Source: Epiperipatus broadwayi
Lineage: Eukaryota; Onychophora; Udeonychophora; Euonychophora; Peripatidae
NCBI GenBank assembly: GCA_028023455.1
Contig: JAQFVV010000152.1
Location: 2,294,001-2,358,000, forward strand
Reading direction: 5' to 3'
Length of the DNA stretch: 64,000 nt
The notes below the pieces were generated by a model, which saw only the letters and a list, made by a program, of their open reading frames with translations, had not been told where the DNA came from and did not search any database. A program made the translations under genes and the position numbers. This document shows positions 37,691 to 50,332 of this stretch, in pieces; position 1 is the first letter of the stretch; every line of letters starts with the position of its first letter.

Positions 37691-39880
37691 TATATATATA
37701 TATATGAGCAATTTAAAAGTATTGCAGTTTGTAATGTTATAATTGACTATTTATTAGTCTGCATTACAGTGACATGTTTATTTCATGTTTAAAGAGGTTT
37801 ATTTAAACTTCATTGTATCAATATTACAGACTCTGTAGTCAAGTTGCAATCTTTAAGTGTCCATATATATTCAATGGACCATTAGTAAGAATGGATTTCC
37901 ATTCTTGCTATTAAAAGGTGAGAAGGTTGCTTTGACAACAGTGAGAAATATTGATTATTGTGAATGTTTAGGTGGTTACTGGTTGGTATCTAATTATATA
38001 TATATATGCTGTAGTATCTGAAGTTATACTATAGAGCTCCAGTTCATCCCTCCATAATGTAATATTTCAGCATTGATCTGAATATGTGATCTGATTTGTA
38101 CATATATAATCTGCATAGAGAGCTTATTGCAGCTCATTGTATTTTATTAAACAATATTTGAAAATGTTAAGTAATAAATAATCATTCTCGCACTGACTTA
38201 ACTGTCGCAAATTTAATAGGTAGGGCATAGTAAAATTAAGGCATGATTAGAAGCTGTAGATTATAAACTTGTTATCAACTTTCAAAATTATAGTGCATCA
38301 GAAGAGATTCTGTTATTTGCTTATCAGTGTTACACCTGTGTGTGTTCTTTAATGCACTCTTATTTATTGATTTATATTTATTAATTAAAATATATTAAAC
38401 TATAACCACTGTGTTGACTTTTATTCATAATCCATCCCAAATCTTAGTTAAGTTCGTTTCAATATTGTATTAGTTATTATTATATGCATTATCTAGTCAG
38501 TCATAGATGTGTGTATGTATTTATCTATTAGTAATTTTGTTAATATTCTCCGGGTCTCTTGTTCCATCCTTTGCCTGCTGGCATGTGAACTAAAAAATTC
38601 TGAGTGCAGTTTCATATATGTCACTCATAGGGTAGTAAGTCATAGAGTGTTGGTGAAGGAACTGAGGTGTGATCAGATTTGAGGTCTCAATCCCTCATCT
38701 AGATCAGCCTTGGTATAATTTTTCAGGATTCTGGATTTTGTTGCGTGAATGTACAAATCTGACTGGTACAATATATAATTAACTGTATTTTCAGTATGGG
38801 TGGTGGATTTGTCATGATCAGGATGCTACAATATTTTTTGTGAAACTCCATGGAGTAGTATATTTCAGCAAGACCCTTACCCCATTTTATAATTTATATG
38901 AATGAGTTTTAAAGTTTTAAAAATGATCAAAACCTAACTTTCATATTTAGATTGCACTTAATTTTTATGTATAGTACTGTTCCATGAGTGACTAACCTTT
39001 AAGTCTAAAAAATTCTTATGAACAAGACTTAAGTCTTCCAAATATCTTTTATTTTATATTCTGTATCTTAAATGCTTATTATGCTTAAAATGAGATAGCT
39101 CTTCTGGTGTCCATCTTTTATTTTGCACTTATGTTTCAGTTATTAAATTTTTTGACTATCCAAGGATTGCAAGTTGGAATTCACATTACTCTAATTGTTA
39201 AAAGTCATATGAATCTATATATGATCAACAATAAAATAAATCAACAATCAATCTTGTGACTGGATTTTAAATATGTCTACTGTAGACCAAGTGAACTATT
39301 TAGCTTATGCCAGCTTGGGGCAATAATTTAAATATAATCTGGATGCACAAAATAAGTGCTCATCCATCAGAATATATAATAATCAAAACAATAATGCTGA
39401 GATGTTAAAATATGCTGATCACCATCAATGCTTTGGCCACATACTACTATTAATATACTGTCCAACTATAAATTTAATGTCTAATAGAGACTAAACTAAA
39501 ATACAATGTAGTGCATGGACTTTAAAAAATATACTCTTCACACCAACCCAGGATTATTATCAATTGGATTCTCATACACTAATATGTACTTCTTTCATAT
39601 AACAGATCATTATGCATGAATCTAGCTCAGAAAACACAAGATCTATAACTGTTATAGTGAACAAGCCTATAATGCAATATATAATATCCTAAAAATATTT
39701 AGAATTAAGTCATGGGAATAATTTTAATAATAGAATATAAGTTTTTTAATAACAATTTAAAAAATGACATTAAGGTCTGCAGAATACAACCATACATATA
39801 AATTAAGTGTTCTGATTTTGATTAATATACAAAAAAATAAAGTATAAACTTGTGATTTACAATATCGCATAATGAGTTTA
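37691..39880. other. No recognisable gene; mixed-composition patch at 38540-38880
   Basis: Mostly AT-rich. From about 38540 to 38880 the composition is more balanced (for example GGTCTCAATCCCTC, a weak B-box look-alike), suggesting an unidentified interspersed repeat. No coding frame. Confidence 0.4.
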
Positions 39881-39884
39881 CTTA

Positions 39885-40205
39885 AAACATATATATATAT
39901 ATCATCACACAGATGTGTGGTATAATCATTTATTAACATTTGACTTGTCATAAAATAATAAAAAATTTAAATTATCATATATTAATGATACAAATACCTC
40001 ATACTTAAGATTTACATAATACACATACATATATATCACACAGACACACAGTATCATAATTGATTAACATATCTGAATTGTGAGATCAAAATAAAATAAA
40101 TTTTAAGTTATCATATTTTAATGATATAGATATCATATAAAGTTTACATAATATATATATATATATATCATTGCACAGATGTGCGGTATAATAATTGATT
40201 AACAT
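39885..40205. repeat. Tandem repeat, ~133-bp period, about 2.4 units
   Basis: Each unit begins with a TA run, then ATCA-CACAGATGTGTGGTATAAT, TTGATTAACAT, TAAAATAA and ATTATCATATTTTAATGATA, and closes with GTTTACATAATA. Units start near 39901, 40035 and 40167. Divergence is ~10-15 percent by eye. The CACAGATGTGTG and TATCAT...ATGATA parts are small palindromes. Confidence 0.8.
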
Positions 40206-43145
40206 AAATGAAATTCATTTTCTTTCTTATAATACATAATTTATTATAGATTTAACATATATGTGTGTGCACATAGAAATGTATGTACATGATGATGTTT
40301 ATACCATGATATTTTAATTTATCAAAATAAAATTATCAAAAATATATTTTTCACATAACTGCACACATATAACAAATGTATACATAAAATATAAATGATA
40401 TGAATTAAAATTATTCATTAGCTTTTTTTTCCTGGTCCATAAAAGTTTTCTTTTCTAATCTAAAAAGATTTAACTTTTCATTTTTTCAAAATAAAATAGT
40501 CTATAAATCAATCATTTCATTCAAGAAAATTTTTACTTGTTTTTTTTTTTTAAATATATAGATTTTTAATGTCACTTTCTATAAATAAATGATTTAAAAT
40601 AATACCATTCTTTTTATATATGTTGCTTTTAAAAATGTCATTTTAAAGGAATTATTTAAAATAATTCACCAGCTGCACTTTATATAAATATGATGCAGTA
40701 TGTTTATCTGTGATTCTTTGCATATGAACAAATCAGCATACATATACCAATTCTTCTAAAAACTGATGGACTCTCTGATTAAGTGTCATCATCAGAACAG
40801 GGATAGTTCAGGTAACTGTTTAATTTTAATTGGTCCCACTTAGATTTCAGGCCAGCCATTTAATACTATGCTGGCTATGGAGAGCTCAGAGAAGTTGGGT
40901 TTTTCTTTCTAGGTCCATCCAAACTACAGTATAGTGAATTAGTAGCAGCCACTGCCTTTAATTACTCATCTTCATGGTAGCTTTGTATAACTCTGGAAAA
41001 CAACTAGTTTAAGAACTCTAGGAAAACCAACTACTCTAACTTTTTATCAACCCTTTTTATAGTTAGGATAGAGGAAAAAATTCATTAATTCAAGAATATT
41101 TTTTCTATTTTTATCATTTTTTAATTTACTTTAATCCTTTTGAAATTTCATCAAATGTATAATCTATAAGTTTTACTTTAAAAAGATTTCTAAAATGGAT
41201 AGTAGACATTTTATCAAAATATCATACAAGTTTTAATTTAAAAAAAAGATTTTTAAAGCAATGGATTTTTACAATTATCAGTAGATCTATTGTAACATAA
41301 AACATGCCTGTCTCACCAGACAATTACATTTTATTACTAGCATTGAAATAAGAAACATTCACACTAAACTAAAAAGGTGTGACACCAGCTCATAAAGCTG
41401 AAAGAATAGAAAACAACTAAGCATGATGAAAAGTATATGCTTAAAACTAAAGGTGAAACAAAATTGGTCAAGATGAGCATATATAATGAAAAATAATTTG
41501 ATTCAATTTTATTCTCCCTTTGTAAATATTTACAAATTAAAAGCAAGACAATGCTAAGAGTATATAGGTTGAGATAGAAAAGAAAGTAAATTGAATTCAG
41601 TCTGTAACATTAAGATGTGTCAATATTCTCTTTTTAAACTGCAGTTTCTCTTTGTTTAAAAGATATTATAATTATATTTAAGAGAAAAAACAGATTGATA
41701 AATGTTTATTTTAAAAGAAAAAAAATCAGAATAATCAAAATAAAATATTAACTGAAAGTTATTAAATTAATATTAAATATAGTGTGCTTTCAAAAATGAC
41801 TTTTTCTTGTCTTTTGAAAAGGAAAGTTGTAAAAAAAACAATTACTGTAATTAAATTAATTACAAAAAATGTAATTAAATATTGATTAATTAAGAGAGAT
41901 AAAAAAATTTTGAAGGTAGATAGTTTATTAAAAGAAAAATATATGTTTGAAAAACATTTTTCAAAAAATAATGATTATGAAGATATAAATTTGCAGAGAT
42001 TATTAAGTTAGTTCAGATCAAACATGTCTAGCAGAGTGAATGCATGATCTTAACACAGAAAAGGAAGCAATGCTAAATAATATATTGTTATCTGCATCCT
42101 GTTATACTCAAGTTAAGTATAGCAAGTGATATTTTCCAGTGGGAAAATATTATTCTTAGTATCATGAAAATTACAAAATAATTAAAAATTAAAAGTTTGT
42201 GCTTCTTTAGCATGAGTAGTTAATTCACTTCTGTATATTCATCTCTATCCTATGATGTAGCACAATAAGAAGAGCTATATAAAGTGATCAGCAACAGAGT
42301 ACAAAATGTATCAATACCCATTATCACCAAAGATATTTTTCCTACACAGTGATTTATATGACAGTTGCTGTCTTCCTCTAAAATTCTATCAAATGATGAT
42401 GTTTAATCTTTAATTAGATAATTATAAAAGATAAAATTGCTGATTATCCTAACTTGGTAAACAAAGAAATGATACAATTTGCCATTGATGACCAATCTAA
42501 GGATAAAATATAAAGAAAACATGACAAATTTATAAAAAGAAGAGATCTACCATTAATAAATAGCCAGAAATATTAACTGGAATCATAAAGCAGATCAACC
42601 AACTAATAAACAAAGACTAAACTTATTTAGAATTGCTTAAATCAAAAAAATATTTGGAAAATTTAGAAATTTCTGACTCAAATAGATTTAAGCTTTTACA
42701 TTAATTGAAAAACTTGATAAGATTGTAACCTTATATTTGGGTACAAATATAGTTTGGTGAAACTGATTTAAAATTTCTCTATCTTCTTCTAAGTGACTAG
42801 ATTATCATGGTTAGCAATTTGTATATACTTGGTACTTGTATTCAAATTAACTCAATGATGAGATTAAGTAATTTCATTTTTTTGCTTTGCTTATTGTATA
42901 TATTTTTTCATATATTAGTTTTGCTCTATTTCAATCACTGAGCTAGACAAGCAGTGCTTAACCTAAAAAAACCAACAGGATATTACATCAATTTTACTAA
43001 GATAAATAATAATAATCATCATCATTATTTGTTTTTCTTTTTAAATAATCCTAAAGATTATTTAGTTAGATTAAAAAGATTTATTTAGTTAATTTAACTT
43101 GAATTAGTTGATAGAATAATAAACACATTTTTTTCTCTTGTTTTT
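40206..43145. other. No recognisable gene; unassigned mixed-composition patch at 40720-41030
   Basis: AT-rich DNA. 40720-41030 is less AT-rich and holds CTGATGGACTC ... CATCATCAG, an imperfect inverted repeat, but no coding motif. Short open frames such as 41364-41546 (minus) show no domain. Confidence 0.4.
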
Positions 43146-45590
43146 CATTTTAACAGAAATATGTAAATAAATTGAAATGTAATTGGCTAAAATGAAAAAG
43201 AGAATGTTCAGACATTTTTTTAAAAAAAAAACGTGTTATACAAGTATCAAAAGAGCAGAACATCTTTTTTTGCAAACATATAATGAATACAAAAGCTGCT
43301 CTTTCAAAAAAAGATTTAAGAACAAAAAAAGAAGCTAAATTAAAACTTTTCTTATATAATTCAAGTTGTATATTATGATGTGCTAATAACAAAATGAGGA
43401 ACTAAAATTAACCCATTTGACTTTCAGATGACAGAGAAATGTCTTTTGGCCAATTCTCACCCTGGTCAATTTTTTCATAAATATTATACATTAAAATGTG
43501 TGTAAAACAGTATATTTTATTATAATTTTTTCCTCAAAAAAAGCACAATATTCAAAATTCCTTTTTTTACAATAGACATAAGCCCCACCCTGACATGCTA
43601 TGCCATTGTCTGCTGATAAGGCTGTAAAACATTTAGCATTTTATGACATTGATGTTTCCAATGATGCAAAAACATGTTTATTTGGAATTTATTATGGTTT
43701 TAGATATATTTTTTTAAATAATTTGCACTATATTTATTAGATATCAAAAAATAAAAATTATTAATAACATTTTGACTTAAAATACTTTATTTTCAAAAAT
43801 ATAATGTTATATTAGCAACTAACATAAATATGGCCTAAAGCAAATTAAAAAATTCTACCTTGATGTAAACAAGCTTCTTTATTTACGAGTAAAAAATATC
43901 AAGAAAATATCGTAATTTTGCAATAAATATTCAAAAAATTAAACTTTTAAAGCATAATTCATTAGATATTAGAGAAATAAATAAATATTTATTCAGATTC
44001 TTAAAAATAATGAGAAACAATAAATATTTCATTGATTTTATAAACTGAAAATAATCTTTCTAAAAACTATGACATCTAATGTCTTTTGTTTTGATTATGA
44101 TCGCATTTTTATAATATTTACAGAAACAAAATGTGAACATTTAAAATTTATTTCAATAGTAGACAAAAATATCTATCAAATGAAGTCAAATTTATTATTT
44201 TCTGACATGTAATAATCATTTTATTATATATATTATGTTGACAATGTAGACAAAAAATTTTTTTAGAAATAGTTAAATGCAGTAGGGTTAAATAAATTTA
44301 TTCGAGTCTTCTAACTAAAAATCTAACTACTGATAATCTTCCAAAATGTCTATAATTGAAATGTGTTGGTATTATTCACCATGACAATGACAATAATAAT
44401 TTTACAGGTCAGTCTATCTAAAAATATTCTTTATTGTTTGCAGACTATATTAATCATGGAAATATTTTACTTTTTGATTTTAAATTATGTAATTATACCA
44501 TATATGTGTGGAGTAGAATTCCTTAGATATAAAATTTTACTTTCATGACCTTAACACATATCATTGTACTCCATATCTGCAAAGTGTAATGCTATATTAA
44601 CATTTTTTGTATGCCAGTATCTGAATGATAAGGAATTCACTATAATCCACTTTGAACTGATATTAGAGATAATATTCCTGCAATGAGAGTTATCTTATTA
44701 TTAAAATTATAATATAGTTGCTGAGAGAAGATAACAGCTAACTAAAACATTATTTTATAACTGTCATAATTATTTGCTTGGACAATCATTCTTGGTCTTC
44801 GAAACTGACTAAATAAATTAAAAGTAATGAAATATTTTAATTTTGGAAATATAAATCATGAAGTTTATTAAGTTTTGAGAAATACTCTAATTAAAATTAT
44901 ACATGTCCTATCTTTTAAAAATATCCAAGTATTCAGAGAGACTACATGTGAATCAATAAATTATGGAATATTCATTATGAGTGAAAACAAAGGGAAATAC
45001 AATCAAACTCATAAAATTCTGTATGTTGTAATTGAAAAACTATTTAATTTATATATTGTACATTAGATAGTAAAAAATGTTATTGATTTTATTGGTGAAT
45101 ATTCAATATAGTTAAAATATTATGTATTTAAATGTAGTAGTCATTTAAATTAGTATGTATTTTGTTTTGATTCATATTACATATTATTCAGTACTGTATA
45201 AGTTCACATATATGTTCTATTGTGCCTAAAATAATTATTTATTTATTAATCTAAGTTCATAGTGGTGAACATATGATAGAGGGATTGAAGAGAATCAATT
45301 ATTATGGGACAGTGCTTGCATAAAGGTTTAATGATTATTTAATGAATCCATGACATGCATCAACACCACATAGCTTAATGCTGTATGTCTTTTCAGGGTT
45401 TTAATAGGTCTTATTATTTTGCCCAAGTTCTAGGCAGAGTTGGCCATGATTTCAGTTAAATTACTTATTTTATTTTATGTCTTAATTCAGGCTTGTAAGA
45501 TAGCATATATCTTCTAATTTAACATTTTTATTGATGAGGGTAATTTTATGTCTCTTATTTGGAAAATAAATATTAATACTATTTTATAAT
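43146..45590. other. No recognisable gene; possible interspersed repeat at 43410-43640
   Basis: The patch at 43410-43640 (CATAAGCCCCACCCTGACAT and neighbours) has a balanced composition that suggests an old interspersed repeat, not identified. The open frames at 43150-43392 (minus), 44363-44548 and 44875-45066 are AT-rich and featureless. Confidence 0.4.
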
Positions 45591-45593
45591 GTT

Positions 45594-45785
45594 ATATATT
45601 ATTCTGTGCTGGTGGTTTAATCCACAGAATTGTTTGCCATTTATTATATTCCTTATATTATTCTGTGCTAATGGTTTAATCTGCAGAGTAATCATTTGTC
45701 ATCTTATTATACCCTTTATATTCGTTCCTGCATTGATGATTAATCTCCAGAACAGTCTGTAATTGTGCTTGTCATTCTGATAATG
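45594..45785. repeat. Tandem repeat, ~60-bp period, three diverged units
   Basis: Units contain TATATTATTCTGTGCT, then GGTTTAATC-GCAGA and a T-rich end, starting near 45595, 45654 and 45716. The third is the most diverged (TATATTCGTTCCTGCATTG). Confidence 0.7.
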
Positions 45786-47020
45786 GTTAAAATACCTACA
45801 GGGCATTTAATGCTTTGTTATTCCATTACATGGATGAATACATCCACAGGAGTACCATTGCTATTTGTTGTATAATTATGTTTGGGCAGAGTTTTCAAAT
45901 ATTATCATGCCAATGTTTTTCCCTCATCTTTAAATTGACCCTGTGTGTTAAGTTTATCAGCCATTCAAAAAGCATCTGATAAATTATTTTTACAATTTGT
46001 TACAGGTCAATTATATGATATTCTCAGCTGGGTTGAGGTTTAAATTTCCTCTTTCATACATTATTTCATCATAGCCAACTTTCACAGGTTTATCAATAAC
46101 AATGGTTTTTATTATTATTATAAATCTGGGTATATGTGCATTGGTTCTGGTATTGAGATATTGGAGAAGTTATTGACTAGGTGTTTGAACTCATTATCTC
46201 CCTTATAAGGGGCAGAAATAACATTAATCTGTGAGAAAATTGTATATTGTGTTTATTTAGAACTCATGCACATTATACATGTATAGAAACAAGTACATGT
46301 GATGGTCCTTTATTTTATTTATTTATTTATCTTTTTGTGAACATTGTATTAACCAATTATTTATTTAATATTGTTTAAGTCATAAATAAACATTAATTCT
46401 GTAATTTAACCTAACTTTGCTATTGCTATTTGTGATACATTGAACCAGAAAATCCACCATATTTAATAGATCATATATTAGAGCACATGTTGCTCTGATG
46501 ATGCATAGAAGGTTTGTTGAAATTCTAAGAGAATATTTTAATGCTTTTGTTCTTGAGTACTGATGTAAAGGGTATAATAAAATCTCATTTACCTCCTTCA
46601 TCACCTCCATTTTGTTTTGTTAATTCTGGAATGTAATCCAGAATTTGTTATTTCTATTGGTGTTCATGATATTAAGACATAAATTAATAAATAAGTTTGC
46701 TAACCAGTATGATGATTGAATCTATTTTCTAATATTATAATTTATGATTTACATATTACTATAAGAGTTGCACTGCTATTGATTTAATTTGGCATTTAAG
46801 TTAATGATAAAAAAAACCTAAAGTTTTGGTCCCTATTACCCACTAGTGGGTGTTCCAGCCTTCATGGTGGGTGATAGGGGTTTTTTCCAATACTGAAGCA
46901 CTTTTTTTTAATTTAATTGACCTTTTAAAAAAATTTCATGATATTATTCAAAAACATTTTCATTAGGTTTTTATACAATTTCCTGTGACAATTTAAATTT
47001 CTTAAAATATACTATTTGTA
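45786..47020. other. No gene; hairpin at 46831-46879
   Basis: CCCTATTACCCAC (46831-46843) pairs with GTGGGTGATAGGG (46867-46879), one G-T mismatch, loop of 23 bases containing CACTAGTG. It may be a MITE remnant. A CTCTGATGATGC ... GTTGAAATTC stretch at 46490-46520 resembles half of a hammerhead core but lacks clear stems. The 76-residue minus frame at 46380-46610 has no domain. Confidence 0.5.
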
Positions 47021-47279
47021 TCTCCTGTGCATAAGTTTAGTTTATGTTATGTAAGTGAAACTAAAAGGAGCTACAGGGTGACCTCTAGCAAAATAGCCTT
47101 GTCCCAGAATAGCCCATGTATCTCCTTTTTCCCCCCAAACCCAATCCATAATGTGGGAGAAGCATGCACAGATGACAATTTATGGTGCAGGCTCTTTTGT
47201 TTGCAGTTGCATTGATCAATACACAGTTAGATTTGTGAAAGTGAGCATGTGTCTACAGCTTCAAACAAAACATAAAATA

Positions 47280-48105
47280 TTGTGAGCCCATGTCTCAAAA
47301 CAAGAAATATGTTCATGGCTATTTACCAGAGTATCTAAAGATGGTTTTCAGAGAATCTGTTGTAAATAAACAACATCCAATGTGTTTATTGTCTCATCAA
47401 ACATTATCTAATGAGACAATGAAACCAAATCAATTGCGAGAACATCTTGTTACAAAACATCCAAATTATAAGAACAAGCCCATTGAATATTTTCAGGAAA
47501 TATATAAAAAATTTCAAAATCATTCAACAATCATTGCATCATTTAAGAAACAACATGCAGTGAATGAAGATGGATTAATTACCTCATTGCATTTCACAAT
47601 TAATAACAAAAAGTGATAAAAACTATAATATTAGAGAAACTGTAATAATATATTCTATAAAAGAATTTATCTCAACAGTAATGCATCAAGATATACCTGA
47701 AATTTTAAAAATGTTGTCCTAAGTAATAGCACAATAAAATAATGAATTGAAGACATGGCAGTTAATGTTGAAAAAGTATTCTCCAAAAATCTTCATTTTT
47801 CATATAATTGGACAAGTCTACCATTAAAGATAATAATGCTTTATTGATGGAATATGTACATATTTTGATGAAGACAATTCATTATGAGAAGAAATGCTAT
47901 TTGCAATAAATCTCATTACAGATACAAAAGGATTATCTATATTTAATACAGTGAAATCATCCTTTACAAAAAATAACATTCCTTTGAATAATATTATTGC
48001 ATGCACTACTAGTAAAGCACCATCAATGGTAAGCCGCTATCATGGATTTGTTGCTTATTTGAAGTAAGAAATGCCAAATGTTTTATGTATTCATTGTGCT
48101 AACAT
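47280..48105 (+). pseudogene. hAT-family transposase-derived gene remnant (SCAND3/ZBED5/FAM200-like)
   Basis: The 108-residue frame at 47290-47616 contains MCLLSHQTLSNETMKPNQL, REHLVTKHPNYKNKPIEYF and Q, a BED-type zinc finger block of hAT-derived proteins (C-x2-C ... S-N-E-x-M-K-P-x-x-L-x-x-H-L-x-x-K-H-P). The second zinc Cys is Ser35 here, with Cys32, His52 and His57 kept. After the stop, out-of-frame sequence continues the family: LSNSTIK-like near 47715-47740, then EEMLFAINLITDTKGLSIFN, TVKSSFTKNNIPLNNIIACT and SKAPSMVSRYHGFVAYLK to 48066, followed by a stop and EMPNVLCIHC. This is the family's catalytic-core region with C-T-D-G-A changed to C-T-T-S-K-A, so the catalytic Asp is lost. The family call is firm. 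The copy is 3'-truncated by a Penelope fragment. Confidence 0.85.
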
Positions 48106-48358
48106 TGCCACCAGGATATATCAACACAAATATTTATATAATAAAACCAAAAATAAGGATGAAATTAGGTCAATATTCTGGCAGAACCAAGTTGGAAACA
48201 CTCACATTTTTGAAAGTTCTGAAGCCAGCATTATTTGTTCAGAGAGAGACAATGTTAAAAGAAAAGTGAAGAAAGCCTATTTAATATCCAATAATAACAT
48301 TGCCATTAATAAAAGAAGGGTTTTCTTTACTCTCTCCAAAGCATGGAATACTTAGTGA
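48106..48358 (+). mobile_element. Penelope-like GIY-YIG C-terminal fragment joined to the hAT remnant
   Basis: TRIYQHKYLYNKTKNKDEIR at 48110-48170 and IICSERDNVKRKVKKAYLIS, NNNIAINKRRVFFTLSKAW at 48225-48350 are the C-terminal half of a Penelope-like GIY-YIG domain. It compares with CIERNV and CKERDD in the other fragments here. By chance it is in frame with the tail of the hAT remnant, so the 94-residue frame at 48071-48355 is a chimera of two unrelated elements rather than a gene. The upstream RT and the GIY and YIG motifs are absent. Confidence 0.78.
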
Positions 48359-49394
48359 TTTGCATATTTTATGTGAACATTTACATGTGATTAAAAATTG
48401 TTATTTTCCATGTATCATCAATTAAATAGCTATGATCATAAGGTTTAAATATTTCCCTGAAAGCATTTAGCTATAAAGTATTTTTAAGTTAAAGGAATCT
48501 TCACTGGTTGATATGTAATTAACATATTTATATTTATTATTTAATAATTTAACAGTGAAGGAAATAAATTATTAATAATTTACAATCGATAAATAAAATA
48601 TAAAGTTTTTATTTATATATTTGCAAGTGCTACCAGATAAATATAATAAATACAATATAAAATATTGATATAAGAAAATAGTAATAATGATAATTATAAA
48701 TATTTAAACTTGAGGCCTTATAGTTAACTATAAAATTAAGACTTTACCAAATGTTAAAATTTTTTAAGTATTAAGACATGATTTTCTGCAGATATACTTT
48801 TACTATATATGTAAATAAGTCTTTAGCAATCCAGGTTTGATGTTGGTTGTCTTCTTTAGATATTGGTGATAATAGATATTGTATACAATAGATCTTAATA
48901 GGACTTACAGTCTATTCCATTTCTTTTCTTAAAGCATGGTTTTCTTCATCAAATCAGGCTGAATTGCATTTTAGCAAATTTCAGCATTTGTCTGGATTCA
49001 ATTGCATAATTCCAAATATTTTGACCAATGTGGTTTTCTATTTTTTTGCCACACATATTAAATAAACCTTGACTATCTATGGTCATCAAAATTGCTGGAG
49101 TGGATAAAATATTGAAAAATATTTTAAAACTGCCAGCAAAGTATAGCTAGCCCAAACTATATGGAGGGAAATTATTACAACTAGCTATTTCTCCTATCTT
49201 CAATGAATCAATTTGTTCTGATTTCTTCTTGAGTTAAGGCTTAAAATAGAATTGACTACTGTCATTATTCTTTTATGATTTATTTTTATTCACATGTCTT
49301 TAACACTTATATCATACTCAAGGATATTTATTAAAAACTGTTTTATCAAGACCTATTTACAAGATTTAATATCTATTTATTTACAAAACATATT
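48359..49394. other. No recognisable gene
   Basis: AT-rich DNA. No coding or repeat feature supported. Confidence 0.45.
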
Positions 49395-49849
49395 TATTAC
49401 AAGCTTATGAAATTAAGTCATATGATATATGACTTGATTTTACTTGCTAGTATAGTTTTGTTTTTAAGTCTTAAGTGATATTATATTGCTAAAAATATTA
49501 ATATATGGTGTAGCTGAAAATTATTCAGGGCCATATAGCTATTTAAGTTAGACATATGGATTTGAAGACATATAGGTGTCTGAAAATTTGATTTTCTACT
49601 TAATAGTTAACTATCAGATAAGTGCTGGCTTTGAGTTGGTATTTTGCATTAGTGCCTGGACCCTCCTAATATCTCACTGAAGACAGCCCAATAGCTTGAA
49701 AACAGGTTGATGTTTCTAGAAAGAGATTTCTAAATGCTCTCTCTTGCAACATTTATCGATAAAGCTTGTTAGAACTATTAACATGCTCATTATTTTATAA
49801 ATGATAAACAAAAAGTTTTTTTGTGGCAATATTAGAATGAAAAAAAAGA
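49395..49849. repeat. Repeat family B, unit 1 of a tandem pair (possible Penelope pseudo-LTR)
   Basis: Begins with a palindrome AAGTCATAT-GAT-ATATGACTT (49415-49435), then TTAAGTCTTAAGTGAT, ATTAATATATGGTGTAGCTG, GTCTGAAAATTTGATTTTC and CTACTTAATAGTTAACTAT. A CTGAAGA ... GCTTGAAAAC motif lies at 49677-49702, and the unit ends with a block ending TTAGAATGAAAAAAAAGATT. Unit 2 follows directly with about 80 percent identity by eye. The CTGAAGA-stem-GAAA motif recalls the hammerhead core, hence the Penelope pseudo-LTR suggestion. Confidence 0.7.
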
Positions 49850-50332
49850 TTGATGTGATGTATGACTTGACTTTATTTGCTATTATAGTTTTGCTTTTAA
49901 GTCTTAAGTGATGTTATATTGCAAAAGATATTAATATATGATGTAACTGAAAGTTATTCAGGCCCATACAGCTATGTAAATTACATAACTGAATTTCAAG
50001 TGTCTGAAAATTTCAGATTTTCTACTTAATAGTGAATTATTAGAAAAATGCTGACTTTGAATTGGTATTTTGGATTTAGTGTCTGGAATATCCTTGTCCT
50101 TCACTAAAGATAGCCAATAGCTTGAAACTGTTTTGGGAATGGAAATGTTTCTAGATAGAGATTTTTAAATATTTTCTCTTGTGGCATTTATCAATAAAGG
50201 TTGTTAGAGCTATTAGCATGCTCATTATTTTACTTTATTGATAAATATTTTTTCATTCCTTAAATTATTTTATAAATGATAAACAAAATAGATTTTTTAT
50301 GACAATGTTAGAATGAAAAAAAAGATTGACTT
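49850..50332. repeat. Repeat family B, unit 2 of the tandem pair
   Basis: Direct repeat of unit 1 with the same block order. It lacks the first half of the palindrome (starts GATGTGATGTATGACTTGAC) and has CTAAAGATAGCCAATAGCTT then GAAACTG at 50103-50129. It ends with the same ATGATAAACAAAA ... TTAGAATGAAAAAAAAGATT block, plus a ~35-base insertion near 50230-50265. Confidence 0.7.

Noticed and set aside
40770-40800. CTGATGATGAC (minus strand) as a hammerhead core
   Set aside because: It lacks the GAAA partner; only an imperfect inverted repeat is present.
48078-48269. 63-residue alternative frame
   Set aside because: Overlaps the hAT/Penelope chimera in another frame and shows no homology.
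49395-50332. CRISPR-like array from regular repeats
   Set aside because: Only two long units, eukaryotic context, no spacers.
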